From: Halopseudomonas pelagia
Lineage (GTDB): Bacteria > Pseudomonadota > Gammaproteobacteria > Pseudomonadales > Pseudomonadaceae
Length of the DNA stretch: 64,000 nucleotides
Assembly (NCBI RefSeq): GCF_009497895.1
Contig: NZ_CP033116.1
Coordinates: forward strand, 3,410,001 to 3,474,000
Direction: 5' to 3'
The notes under the pieces: model-generated
Seen by the model: only the letters and a program-made list of their open reading frames with translations
What the model was told of the DNA's origin: nothing
The model's database searches: none
Part shown: positions 32,729 through 41,363 of the stretch, one piece after another
Layout of the letters: the number at the start of each line of letters is the position of its first letter
How positions within the stretch are numbered: the stretch's first letter is position 1
Translations under genes and position numbers: made by a program

Positions 32729-34294
32729 ATGGTATGGCTGTCGGTGGTCGTTCCGGTCCGCAATGAAAGCAGCGGCATTGCACAAGCGCTGGCGCCGTTA
32801 CAGGCGCTGCGCGGCGAGCTAGAAGTGATTGTGGTCGATGGGGGGAGCACCGACGACACTGCAGACCAGGCCATGCCGCTGGCCGATCAGCTCATCGCCT
32901 CCCGGCCAGGGCGCGCCCGCCAGATGAATGCCGGCGCAGCGCAGGCCAAGGGTGAGGTTCTACTGTTTCTGCATGCGGATACGCGATTGCCGACAGGGTT
33001 CGAGAGCTTGCTCAGGGAGGCGCTGCAGATTGGCGCACCCTCCCCCACCATACCCGTAATCGCCTCTGTCAGGCCCATACTCCCTCCCGTCATTCCCGCG
33101 GGAATCCATTCTGACTTGCCGGCAGCACCCAGCCCCGACCAAGAGCAATCGGTGCTTCCCGACCCAACAATGGATCCCCGCCTGCGCGAGGATGACGGTG
33201 GGGGGGAGCGCCGGGGCAAGAGGATCAACACTGCGCCTCCCGCAACCCTAGTCATTCCCGCGAACGCGGGAAACCATTTTGACCTTGCCTGCCGCTCGCA
33301 ATGGGGACGTTTCGACGTGCGGTTCTCGCCCTCCTCTCCAATCCTGAATCTGGTCGCCTGGATGATGAACCAACGCTCACGTCTCACCGGCATCTGCACC
33401 GGTGACCAGGCCATCTTTGTGCGCCGCAACCTGTTCGACCGACTGGGCGGCTATGCGGATATTACACTGATGGAAGATATCGAACTCAGCCGTCGCCTGC
33501 GGAGAATCGCCCGCCCCGCCTGCCTGCGCCCGGCACTGACCACCTCAAGCCGCAAATGGCAAAAACACGGCGTCTGGCGAACCATCGGCCTGATGTGGTG
33601 GATCCGCTTGCAATACTGGGCTGGGGTCTCGCCAGACCGACTGGTGCGTCAGTACTATGGCGATAAATCTGAGGCCGCTTCCCTGCCGCAGACAACACGC
33701 CCGCTGCTAATCTTCGCCAAAGCACCGATCCCCGGCACTGTCAAAACCCGCCTGATACCCGCGCTTGGGGCTGACGGGGCCTGCAGCCTGTACCGGCAAT
33801 TGCTGCTGCACACCTTGCATCAGACGCAAGACTGGCCGGGGTCGCGCTACCTGTACTGCGCTCCGGATACCAGCCATCCGCTTTTCGCGCGCCTCGCCTC
33901 GGAGCACCATCTGCAACTGCGCCAACAGCACGGCGATGACCTGGGTTCGCGCATGGCACAGGCGTTGGCCGAACACGCTGATGGTGCGCTGCTGATCGGC
34001 ACCGATTGCCCGCTGATCAGCACGGCAGTATTACAAGAAGCGGATCAGGCGCTGCAAACGCATGACACCGCCATCATCCCCAGCGAAGACGGCGGCTACG
34101 TCATGATTGGCCAACGCCGGCCTGATCCGGCCACGTTCGTCGGTATGAGCTGGAGCCATTCCCAGGTTATGGCCGACACCCGGGGGCGGCTGGAGGCTGC
34201 CGGCAAAAGCCTGTGGGAAGGCGCTACCCTGTGGGACCTGGATGAGCCGGAAGACCTACCCCGCCTTGCTGCAATATCGCTGCCTCCGCTCTAG
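32729..34294 (+). CDS. Two-domain rSAM-associated glycosyltransferase (TIGR04283-like + DUF2064/TIGR04282-like), with repeat-derived insert
   Basis: Residues 1-100 and 189-310 form a GT-A transferase (VVVPVRNESS, VDGGSTDDT, LLFLHADTRLP, then WGRFDVRF, GDQAIFVRR, LMEDIELSRRL), as in rSAM/selenodomain-associated transferase 2. Residues 325-521 are a DUF2064 domain (LLIFAKAPIPGTVKTRL, IGTDCPL, PSEDGGYVMIG), the partner usually called transferase 1. Between residues 101 and 188 lies a Pro/Gly-rich stretch absent from the family and encoded by intergenic hairpin repeats at 33089, 33170 and 33251, all in frame. The ATG directly follows the flavoprotein stop. It is unclear whether the first domain is still active. 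Confidence 0.82.
   Translation: MVWLSVVVPVRNESSGIAQALAPLQALRGELEVIVVDGGSTDDTADQAMPLADQLIASRPGRARQMNAGAAQAKGEVLLFLHADTRLPTGFESLLREALQIGAPSPTIPVIASVRPILPPVIPAGIHSDLPAAPSPDQEQSVLPDPTMDPRLREDDGGGERRGKRINTAPPATLVIPANAGNHFDLACRSQWGRFDVRFSPSSPILNLVAWMMNQRSRLTGICTGDQAIFVRRNLFDRLGGYADITLMEDIELSRRLRRIARPACLRPALTTSSRKWQKHGVWRTIGLMWWIRLQYWAGVSPDRLVRQYYGDKSEAASLPQTTRPLLIFAKAPIPGTVKTRLIPALGADGACSLYRQLLLHTLHQTQDWPGSRYLYCAPDTSHPLFARLASEHHLQLRQQHGDDLGSRMAQALAEHADGALLIGTDCPLISTAVLQEADQALQTHDTAIIPSEDGGYVMIGQRRPDPATFVGMSWSHSQVMADTRGRLEAAGKSLWEGATLWDLDEPEDLPRLAAISLPPL
33089..33281. repeat. Three hairpin repeats inside a coding sequence
   Basis: Copies at 33089-33114 (with the loop lost: CATTCCCGCGGGAATCC), 33170-33197 (GGATCCCCGC...GCGAGGATGAC) and 33251-33281 (CATTCCCGCGAACGCGGGAA). 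They are the same family as the intergenic clusters, in both orientations, and keep the glycosyltransferase frame open. Confidence 0.85.
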
Positions 34295-34503
34295 CACAGG
34301 GCTTTTCACAGTCCGTTACACGGGCGAAAAATGCGAACCCGGTCACTCCCCACTTATAGTTCCATGCGGGTAACATCACAGTTGTTTATGCAGATCCATT
34401 CCATCCTGGCGACATAGTTTCGCCTGCGTTCAGCTGACTATATGGTCACATCCATGCAGCAACAGCTGCCTGACCTATCACCAGAATCAGCAAGGAATGT
34501 CCC

Positions 34504-35700
34504 ATGTTTGAACTCAGCCCGCGCGTGCAAGACCTGAAACAGCAAATCGAAGCCTTTATGGATGAGCATATCTATCCGAACGAAGCGCTGTTCTACCAAC
34601 AGGTAAAAGAGAACAAGTGGGGCGCGCCGCCGATTCAGGAAGAGCTGAAAGCCAAGGCCAAGAGCATGGGTCTGTGGAACCTGTTCTTGCCACACAGTGA
34701 ACGCGGCGCCGGGCTGAATAATGAAGAATACGGGCACCTGTGTGAAATCATGGGCCGCTCTTCCATCGCGCCGGAAGTGTTCAACTGCAGCGCGCCGGAC
34801 ACTGGCAATATGGAAACCATCGAGCGTTACGGCAGCGAAGAGCACAAGGAAACCTGGCTCAAGCCGCTGCTGGCCGGCGAGATTCGCTCGTGCTTCTCCA
34901 TGACCGAGCCTGATGTTGCTTCTTCCGACGCGACCAATATCGAGTGCGAAATCCGCCGTGACGGTGACGAGTATGTGATCAACGGCACCAAGTGGTGGTC
35001 CTCCGGAGCCATGGCCGACAGCTGCAAAATCGCTATTGTCATGGGCAAGACTGACGCCAACGCGCCCAAGCATTTGCAGCAGAGCATGATCCTGGTGCCG
35101 CTGAACACCCCCGGCGTGACCATCGTGCGTGATCTGCATGTGTTCGGTTACGACCATGCACCGCATGGCCACGCTGAAATTAAATACGAAAACGTCCGGG
35201 TTCCGGTATCCAATATTCTGTTGGGTGAAGGCCGCGGTTTCGAGATCGCCCAGGGTCGCCTTGGGCCAGGCCGGATTCACCACTGCATGCGCTCCATCGG
35301 TGTTGCCGAGCGCGCACTGGAAGCCATGTGCCGCCGCGCCGCCAGCCGCGTTGCCTTTGGCAAGCCGCTGTACAAGCACGGCAGCACCTCGGAAAACATC
35401 GCCAAGTCCCGTTGCGAGATTGACCAGGCACGCCTGCTGACCATCATGGCTGCCCGCAGCATGGATCAGTTCGGTAACAAGGTGGCGCGTCAGCAGATCG
35501 CGATGATCAAGGCGGTCGCTCCGACCATGCTCTGCAACGTACTGGACCGGGCGATTCAGGTTCACGGCGCTGCCGGCGTGTGCCAGGACACCTTCCTCGC
35601 CTCCGCCTACGCCAAAGCCCGCACCCTGCGCCTGGCCGACGGCCCGGATGAAGTGCACTTGGGCACGATTGCCAAGCTGGAAATGAGCCGGTATTTGTAA
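34504..35700 (+). CDS. Acyl-CoA dehydrogenase, ACAD10/ACAD11-like
   Basis: A 398-residue flavoenzyme of the acyl-CoA dehydrogenase fold: ACSMTEP-like [16 protein letters not shown] for FAD contact, WWSSGA, the arginine-rich [19 protein letters not shown] and the C-terminal [14 protein letters not shown]. It is followed by an SDR and by an aminoglycoside-phosphotransferase-fold kinase. In animals the ACAD10/ACAD11 proteins join just such a kinase and a dehydrogenase and convert 4-hydroxyacyl-CoAs through a 4-phospho intermediate into enoyl-CoAs for beta-oxidation. A similar two-gene task is likely here, but levulinate-type LvaC relatives are an alternative. AAGGAA precedes the ATG. The 209-base gap upstream has no gene. 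Confidence 0.87.
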   Translation: MFELSPRVQDLKQQIEAFMDEHIYPNEALFYQQVKENKWGAPPIQEELKAKAKSMGLWNLFLPHSERGAGLNNEEYGHLCEIMGRSSIAPEVFNCSAPDTGNMETIERYGSEEHKETWLKPLLAGEIRSCFSMTEPDVASSDATNIECEIRRDGDEYVINGTKWWSSGAMADSCKIAIVMGKTDANAPKHLQQSMILVPLNTPGVTIVRDLHVFGYDHAPHGHAEIKYENVRVPVSNILLGEGRGFEIAQGRLGPGRIHHCMRSIGVAERALEAMCRRAASRVAFGKPLYKHGSTSENIAKSRCEIDQARLLTIMAARSMDQFGNKVARQQIAMIKAVAPTMLCNVLDRAIQVHGAAGVCQDTFLASAYAKARTLRLADGPDEVHLGTIAKLEMSRYL

Positions 35701-35727
35701 GGCTGGTTTTTGGTAATCGGCAAGTCC

Positions 35728-36152
35728 GCTTGGATTCCCGCCTGCGCGGGAATGACGGAGCTAGGACGGAATGCCAAGGTTAACCCGCAATGGCGGGGCT
35801 GAGCAGGAATGACGGTTTAGTGGGTAGCCAGGAGATGTGACAAAACCGGCTATCCCCCCTTCACCGTCATCCTCGCGAACGCGGGGATCCATTGTTGGGT
35901 TTGGGCTCCACGCTGGCAGGGAATCCGCTAAGGCCAAAATGGATTCCCGCGTGCGCGGGAATGACGGGGTTGGGGAGAATGACGAGGTTCACCCCAGTGG
36001 CAGGGTTGGGTTGGGTTGGTGGAGAGCTCGGCGCTGCGACAGTGGCCGCTGCGCCCCTCGCCGTCATCCTCGCGAACGCGGGGATCCATTTTGGCTATGA
36101 GCACAGTACCTCCTCCCCCCGTCATCCCCGCGCAGGCGGGGATCCAAGCGGT
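35728..36152. repeat. Hairpin-repeat cluster, five copies
   Basis: Complete palindromes near 35731, 35865 (inverted), 35939, 36062 (inverted) and 36119 (inverted), plus half-repeats. The gap 35701-36199 between the acyl-CoA dehydrogenase and SDR genes is made of these and short unique spacers; no gene is seen. Confidence 0.8.
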
Positions 36153-36199
36153 CTATCATTATTACGAACAGTCAGACAAAACCAAGGACCACAGACACC

Positions 36200-36964
36200 A
36201 TGAGCACACTCTTTGATCTGACCGGCAAGGTCGCCATCATCACCGGTTCCACCAAGGGCATCGGTAAGGCTATCGCCGAGGAATACGCCAAGGCGGGTGC
36301 CAAGGTGGTTATCTCCAGCCGTAAGGCTGACGTTTGCGAGCAGGTCGCCAATGACCTGAAAGCCCAGGGTTTCGATGCCATCCCCGTGGCCTGCCACGTC
36401 GGTGACAAGGCGCAGCTGCAAAACCTGGTCGACAAGACCCTGGAAGCCTACGGCAAGATCGACATTCTGGTCTGCAACGCAGCCACCAACCCGGTTTATG
36501 GCCCCACCCACAATGTCAGTGACGAAGCCTTCGACAAGATCATGGGCACCAACGTCAAGGGCACTTTCTGGCTATGCAATATGGTTATCCCGGAGATGGT
36601 CAGGCAAGGCGGCGGTGCCATCGTGCTGCTATCGAGCATCGCCGGCCTGCGCGCCAGTGCCAATATCGGCGTCTATGGCATGTCCAAGGCGGCCGAAGCA
36701 GGCCTGGCACGCAATCTGTCGCTGGAGTGGGGACCGAATAACATCCGCGTCAACAGCATCGCGCCCGGTCTGATTCGTACCGACTTCGCCCAAGCGTTGC
36801 TGGAAGATCCGGATCGCCTGCAAAAAATAGAAGAAAAACTGCCCCTGCGTCGTGTTGGTGAGCCGGTGGATATCGCTGGTGTAGCGCTTTTCCTGGCCTC
36901 CTCTGCGGGTGCTTACGTAACCGGCCAGACCATCGTTGCCGACGGCGGCGATACTATTGCCTGA
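36200..36964 (+). CDS. Short-chain dehydrogenase/reductase (SDR)
   Basis: A 254-residue classical SDR: cofactor motif TGSTKGIGKAIAEEYAK (17-33), NAATNPVYGP in place of NNAG, catalytic Ser in LLSSIAGLRAS and YGMSK (Tyr-x3-Lys), and the C-terminal GAYVTGQTIVADGG. It oxidises or reduces a secondary alcohol/ketone with NAD(P). It sits between the ACAD11-like dehydrogenase and the kinase-like gene, a combination found in several Pseudomonas genomes, so a hydroxy- or keto-acyl intermediate is the likely substrate. A very stable hairpin lies between it and the next gene. Confidence 0.88.
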   Translation: MSTLFDLTGKVAIITGSTKGIGKAIAEEYAKAGAKVVISSRKADVCEQVANDLKAQGFDAIPVACHVGDKAQLQNLVDKTLEAYGKIDILVCNAATNPVYGPTHNVSDEAFDKIMGTNVKGTFWLCNMVIPEMVRQGGGAIVLLSSIAGLRASANIGVYGMSKAAEAGLARNLSLEWGPNNIRVNSIAPGLIRTDFAQALLEDPDRLQKIEEKLPLRRVGEPVDIAGVALFLASSAGAYVTGQTIVADGGDTIA

Positions 36965-37019
36965 ATGTTTTACCGAGCACCGGCCGGCTGAGCGTGATGG
37001 CGGTTGATTCACCGGCTTG

Positions 37020-37051
37020 CTATCACGCCAGACTTCGGTCTGGCGTGATAG
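37020..37051. other. Perfect 14-bp hairpin with UUCG loop
   Basis: CTATCACGCCAGAC, loop TTCG, GTCTGGCGTGATAG: 14 uninterrupted pairs closed by C(UUCG)G, an extra-stable tetraloop. No U-tract follows on the plus strand, so it may protect or process the mRNA between the SDR and kinase genes, or act as a weak terminator. Confidence 0.75.
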
Positions 37052-37091
37052 GTTATCAACCTGACAATTCCAATAGCACAGGACCTTCTAG

Positions 37092-38141
37092 ATGAGTGAA
37101 GCAACCCTGATCGACGTACTACCTGCCCACCGTTTTGATGAAGCCCGCCTGCTTTCCTACCTCAATGGCCGCCTGGCCGGCGCCGAACAGGGTATGCAGG
37201 TGAAGCAGTTCCAGGGTGGCCAGTCCAACCCGACCTATCTGTTGACCGTGGGCGAACACCGCTATGTGCTGCGCAAGAAGCCACCGGGCAAACTGCTGCC
37301 GTCTGCGCACATGGTTGAGCGTGAGTACCAGGTGATCAACGCCTTGGGCAGCACTGATGTACCCGTGCCCACCGCGCGCCTGCTGTGCGAAGACCCGGAG
37401 ATAATCGGTACTGCGTTCTACATCATGGATTACGTTGAAGGCAGGGTGCACACCCAGCCTTTGCTGAGCGACGTGGAGCAAAGCCAGCGTCTGCCTATCT
37501 ACCGCTCGATGATCGAAACCATGGCGCAGTTGCACAATGTCGACTGGAAAGCCGTGGGGTTGGAAAGTTATGGCAAGGCCGAAGGCTACATTCCGCGCCA
37601 GATCAAGCGCTGGAGCGGCCAGTTCGAAGCCAGCCGCACCGGCGACATGCCAGCCATGGATGCGCTGATGGCCTGGCTGCCAGACAATATGCCCACGGAC
37701 GATCACACTACCATCGCCCATGGCGACTTCCGCATCGGCAATCTGATTCTGCATCCGACCGAACCCAAGGTCGTGTCGATTCTGGACTGGGAGCTGGCGA
37801 CTTTGGGCCACCCGCTATCGGATCTCGCCTACTGCTGCCTGCCCTACCATCTGCCTTCCGGGGTGAATGGGGTGAAGGGCATGCTCGGAGCCGACCTCAA
37901 GGGCATGGGCTTGCCTGAGGAACAGCAAGTGTTGGACTGGTACTGCCAGTACAGCGGCCGCAGCGAAGTGCCGGACTGGAATTTCTTCCTGGCTTTCTCG
38001 CTGTTCCGACTGGCGGCGATTCTGCAGGGCGTGTATCACCGCGCCGTGCAGGGTAATGCGAGTAATGCCGATGCATTGGAAGTGGGCAAGCGCGCGGGGC
38101 TATTGGCCGAGCGGGGTTGGGAGATAGCACAGAGCAAGTAG
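37092..38141 (+). CDS. Phosphotransferase family protein (APH fold, ACAD10/11 kinase-like)
   Basis: A 349-residue kinase of the aminoglycoside phosphotransferase/choline kinase fold. Seen: the N-lobe lysine region YVLRKKPPGKLLPSAH, the Brenner motif HGDFRIGN and the DFG-equivalent ILDWELATLGHPLSDLAY. RKKPPG and SAHMVEREY are typical of the ACAD10/ACAD11 kinase domain, which phosphorylates 4-hydroxyacyl-CoA. Together with the dehydrogenase at 34504 it probably channels 4-hydroxy fatty acids, or levulinate-like acids, into beta-oxidation. It acts in the cytoplasm with ATP. A REP pair directly follows its stop codon. Confidence 0.87.
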   Translation: MSEATLIDVLPAHRFDEARLLSYLNGRLAGAEQGMQVKQFQGGQSNPTYLLTVGEHRYVLRKKPPGKLLPSAHMVEREYQVINALGSTDVPVPTARLLCEDPEIIGTAFYIMDYVEGRVHTQPLLSDVEQSQRLPIYRSMIETMAQLHNVDWKAVGLESYGKAEGYIPRQIKRWSGQFEASRTGDMPAMDALMAWLPDNMPTDDHTTIAHGDFRIGNLILHPTEPKVVSILDWELATLGHPLSDLAYCCLPYHLPSGVNGVKGMLGADLKGMGLPEEQQVLDWYCQYSGRSEVPDWNFFLAFSLFRLAAILQGVYHRAVQGNASNADALEVGKRAGLLAERGWEIAQSK

Positions 38142-38223
38142 CCCTTCGCGACGAGGCCGTCGCTCCCACCGGAGGCAAGGCTCACCCTCGGTGGTGGGAG
38201 CCGCGGCCTCGCGGCGAAGGGTT
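38141..38223. repeat. REP pair, RAYT-type
   Basis: Two opposed REPs (CCTTCGCGACGAGGCCGTCGC and, inverted, GTGGGAGCCGCGGCCTCGCGGC) separate the kinase-like gene from surE; a BIME of the family found beside the RAYT gene. Confidence 0.85.
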
Positions 38224-38256
38224 ACGCCATTCGATTCAATAACAGATGGAGACTCC

Positions 38257-39096
38257 ATGTCCAAACCAATCAAGCGCGTGCTGCTCACCAACGATGACGG
38301 CTGGCGCGGCCCAGGTTTGAAAATCCTGGAAGACATTGCCGAACAGATCGCCGAGGAAGTGTGGATCATATCGCCGGATCTGGACCAGAGCGGCGTATCC
38401 ATGTCCATCACCCTGCACTCCCCGCTGCGCGTACACCAGTTCGAGGAGCGTCGCTTCAGCATCAGCGGCACACCGAGCGACTGCGTGTTGCTGGCCGTTG
38501 GCGAACTGATGCCGGTGCCGCCGGATCTGGTGTTGTCCGGCGTCAACGCCGGGGCCAATATAAGTGACTCGGTCGCCTACTCAGGCACCATTGGCGGTGC
38601 GTTGACCGCTACGCTGATGGGCATACCGTCGATTGCGCTGTCCCAGGCCTACCACAAGGGCAACGACATTCACTGGGAAACCGCCAGCCAATTTGGTGCG
38701 GGCATTGTTCGGCAACTGCTGGAGAAAGGCTGGCCGACCGACTGCGCGATGAACGTCAACTTCCCTGCCACCCCGCCAGGCGAAGTGACGGGCGTAGCCA
38801 CCTGCAGGGCACGGGCAGGCAGCATTGGCGGCATCAATATCGAAAGCCGCCGCGATACCCGCGACGTGCCCTACTACTGGCTGGGCTTTCAACGTCAGAC
38901 CGAACGCATCATCGGCCTGGATACCGATGTAGGCGCGCTGCGCGCCGGACGCATCAGCATCTCGCCACTGCGCTTCGAGCGCGACATCGCCAGTTGGCAA
39001 GTCGACAACCAGGCCATGTCGGAAAAGCTGGGCATCGTCTACCAGACTGATGACGAACTGGCCGGCGCCGGTCAGGATCCCAGTATCGATCATTGA
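38257..39096 (+). CDS. surE: SurE-family 5'/3'-nucleotidase, orphan copy
   Basis: A 279-residue member of the SurE phosphatase fold: metal-binding LLTNDDG near residue 10, the SPDLDQSGVSMSIT loop, SGTPSDCV, SGVNAGANISDSVAYSGT and ALSQ. SurE removes phosphate from nucleoside monophosphates with a divalent metal. In pseudomonads the housekeeping surE usually sits with pcm, nlpD and rpoS; none of these is near, so this may be a second copy with another role, perhaps on a phosphorylated metabolite of the adjacent kinase. I took the ATG at 38257, where GGAGACT gives a proper site. Confidence 0.85.
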   Translation: MSKPIKRVLLTNDDGWRGPGLKILEDIAEQIAEEVWIISPDLDQSGVSMSITLHSPLRVHQFEERRFSISGTPSDCVLLAVGELMPVPPDLVLSGVNAGANISDSVAYSGTIGGALTATLMGIPSIALSQAYHKGNDIHWETASQFGAGIVRQLLEKGWPTDCAMNVNFPATPPGEVTGVATCRARAGSIGGINIESRRDTRDVPYYWLGFQRQTERIIGLDTDVGALRAGRISISPLRFERDIASWQVDNQAMSEKLGIVYQTDDELAGAGQDPSIDH

Positions 39097-39100
39097 CCCA

Positions 39101-39209
39101 GCTTCAAGCTTCAAGCTTCAAGCTTCAAACAAAATCATAGTCCGGCGTAGCTGCCTGACGAACTGAGTTGATCTTAATCTTGCAGCTTGAAGCTTGCCGC
39201 TTGAAGCTC
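39101..39209. repeat. Inverted GCTTCAA/TTGAAGC repeat
   Basis: GCTTCAAGCTTCAAGCTTCA (39101-39120 and on to 39129) faces an inverted set TTGCAGCTTGAAGCTTGCCG (39180-39209) across about 50 bases of spacer, just ahead of the SDR gene. The words are shared with the repeat at 43315-43413. Confidence 0.7.
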
Positions 39210-39227
39210 AAAAACAAGGAGAACACC

Positions 39228-40016
39228 ATGCAACGATTTCTCGACAAGGTTGTACTGATCACCGGCGCCGGTAGTGGTATCGGGCGCGCTACGGCCAAAC
39301 GCATGGCCGCTGAGGGCGCGCGTTTGATGTTGGTCGATCGCAATGAAGACGGCCTCAAGGGCACCCTTGATGAGCTGCCCGCAGGTGCCGAGATTCAGAC
39401 CCGTACGGTGGATGTGGCTGATGAGGCGGCGGTCGAGGAGTGCGTTAACGAGACCATTGCGCACTATGGCCAACTGGATGTGCTGTGCAACAACGCCGGG
39501 ATCGCCGGCGGGGATTACAATATCGCCACCGAGCAGAGCCTGGAAACCTGGCAGAAGATCATTGGCGTGAATCTTTATGGCGTGATGCTGTTCACCAAGT
39601 ACGCCGCGCGGCAGATGCAGACGCAGGGCCAGGGCGCCATCGTCAACACCGCCTCCGTGGCCGGCATCCGCTCTGGCGCGGGTGGCAACGCCTACAGCGC
39701 GTCGAAGGCCGGGGTGATCAACTTCACCATGACCTCGGCCTGTGATCTGGGCCAGTTCAATATCCGTGTCAATGCTGTGTGCCCGGGCCTGATTGAGACC
39801 GGCATGACCAAGCCGGTGTTTGATTATGCTCGCTCCAACAACAAGGAGCAGAAGCTTGGCGCTCGCTGCGAACTGCGCCGCTATGGCCGGCCGGATGAAA
39901 TTGCTGGGGCGATTGCGTTTCTAGCTAGTGATGATGCGAGCTATGTGACGGGTCAGGCGTTGGCGGTGGACGGTGGTAATACTGCGTCGCTGAATTTGCC
40001 GGGGATGAAGGTTTAA
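39228..40016 (+). CDS. Short-chain dehydrogenase/reductase (SDR)
   Basis: A 262-residue classical SDR with TGAGSGIGRATAKRM (13-27), CNNAGIAG, NTASVAG, YSASK (catalytic Tyr/Lys) and YVTGQALAVDGG at the C-terminus. The Asp in LVDRNEDG at the end of the second strand favours NAD(H) over NADP(H). It stands alone on the plus strand after the inverted repeat; the neighbours suggest a hydroxyacyl or alcohol substrate, but none can be named. AAGGAG seven bases upstream supports the ATG at 39228. Confidence 0.88.
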   Translation: MQRFLDKVVLITGAGSGIGRATAKRMAAEGARLMLVDRNEDGLKGTLDELPAGAEIQTRTVDVADEAAVEECVNETIAHYGQLDVLCNNAGIAGGDYNIATEQSLETWQKIIGVNLYGVMLFTKYAARQMQTQGQGAIVNTASVAGIRSGAGGNAYSASKAGVINFTMTSACDLGQFNIRVNAVCPGLIETGMTKPVFDYARSNNKEQKLGARCELRRYGRPDEIAGAIAFLASDDASYVTGQALAVDGGNTASLNLPGMKV

Positions 40017-40019
40017 GTT

Positions 40020-40560
40020 TCATTGCTAGATGCATCCCGCGTTTACGAGGATGATGGGATTGAGGGCACTGGCTGAGCAGTGCGTGATGAGCACGAGTCC
40101 GCTTGGATTCCCGCCTGCGCGGGAATGACGAAGTGGGCTACACGTCACCCTCGCGAAGGTGGGATCCAGGGTGTGTTGGGTTAGTCGGTTTGAGGGAGAG
40201 CCTGAAACCTTACCGACTCTTCGCCAAAGTCAAAATGGATTCCCGCTTTCGCGGGAATGACGAGGCTGGGGGTTGTGGTGGGACTGGCAGCTACAAAAGT
40301 CCGCCTGGATTCCCGCCTGCGCGGGAATGACGAGGGACCGCGCGGTGGCGTCATCCTCGCGAACGCGGGGATCCATGTTGAATTTCAGGCGTTGACTCCT
40401 CGCGCTGCCTGAAAGCGCACCTTCAGCACCAACGTCAAAATGGATTCCCGCTTGCGCGGGAATGACGGGACTTGGGGTACTAACCGGGCACATGGGTAAC
40501 ACTTATGCGGGCGGTATTACTCCTCGTCATTCCCGCGCAGGCGGGAATCCAAGCGGTGGT
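40020..40560. repeat. Dense hairpin-repeat cluster
   Basis: At least seven palindrome copies or halves in both orientations, near 40030, 40106, 40145, 40235, 40309, 40352, 40441 and 40526. The gap 40017-40679 holds these, an insertion-sequence remnant (40479) and the alkB leader; no gene is seen. Confidence 0.8.
40479..40521 (-). mobile_element. Remnant of an IS481-family left end
   Basis: CCGGGCACATGGGTAACAC (40484-40502) is a match to the 19-base end repeat of the element at 13418. It is followed at once by bases that translate, on the minus strand, as V-I-P-P-A-stop, against V-I-R-P-A-stop in the intact transposase. The match then breaks off into a hairpin repeat. Confidence 0.75.
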
Positions 40561-40679
40561 TCGCCAAGCGCTGCACCGACCAAATCCACCATTTCCGTTT
40601 ATGAAACCAATCTTCCCTCCGTGAGCCCAATCAGCATCCGAGGTAAAATCCCTTCCAGCAAGCCAAGCGGAGCCCATGA

Positions 40680-41336
40680 ATGCCTACCACCGACGACCTG
40701 TTCGCCGACTCGACCCCTGCCGCGCCCGAGCAGATAGCTGAGGGCGCCTGGTTACTCCGTGGCTTCGTATTGAGTGACGCGGACCGGTTACTGGACGCCA
40801 TTAGCCAAGTCGCCAGCCAGGCGCCCTTCCGCCACCAGATCACGCCCGGGGGCTACAGCATGTCCGCCGCGATGAGCAGCTGCGGTGAATGGGGTTGGGT
40901 GACTGATCGCCAGGGCTACCGTTATAGCACCAAGGATCCGCTGACGGACCAACCCTGGCCCGCCATGCCGGACCTGCTGCGACAAGTAGCGATCGATGCG
41001 GCAGCCGCGAGCGGATACGAGGGTTTCAATCCGGACGCCTGCCTGATCAACCGCTATGAAACCGGCGCCAAGATGGGCTTGCATCAGGACAAGGACGAAG
41101 CGGACTTCAGCGCACCTATCGTGTCCATATCACTGGGCGCCCCTATCACCTTCATGTTTGGAGGCTTGGCGCGCACCGACAAAACATCGCGCTGGAAGCT
41201 GGAACACGGGGATGTGGTGGTATGGGGCGGAAAAAGCCGGTTGTTTTTCCATGGCGTTGCGCCGCTGGGTAAACGCTCCGAACATCCTCAGACGGGACCA
41301 ATGCGCTATAACCTGACGTTTAGAAAGGTTACCTGA
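40680..41336 (+). CDS. alkB: AlkB-family alpha-ketoglutarate-dependent dioxygenase
   Basis: A 218-residue DNA/RNA repair dioxygenase, close to the length of E. coli AlkB, which removes methyl groups from 1-methyladenine and 3-methylcytosine using Fe(II), oxygen and 2-oxoglutarate. Seen: NRYETGAKMGLHQDKDE with the HxD iron ligands, the distal His in LFFHGVAPL, and RYNLTFRK with the 2-oxoglutarate-binding arginine. WGWVTDRQGYRYS matches the substrate lid. No ada gene is near. The start ATG at 40680 overlaps an out-of-frame ATG at 40676; AAGCGGAG lies upstream. Confidence 0.93.
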   Translation: MPTTDDLFADSTPAAPEQIAEGAWLLRGFVLSDADRLLDAISQVASQAPFRHQITPGGYSMSAAMSSCGEWGWVTDRQGYRYSTKDPLTDQPWPAMPDLLRQVAIDAAAASGYEGFNPDACLINRYETGAKMGLHQDKDEADFSAPIVSISLGAPITFMFGGLARTDKTSRWKLEHGDVVVWGGKSRLFFHGVAPLGKRSEHPQTGPMRYNLTFRKVT

Positions 41337-41363
41337 TTATCTGTCAGGTTGAGCCTGACTGAA

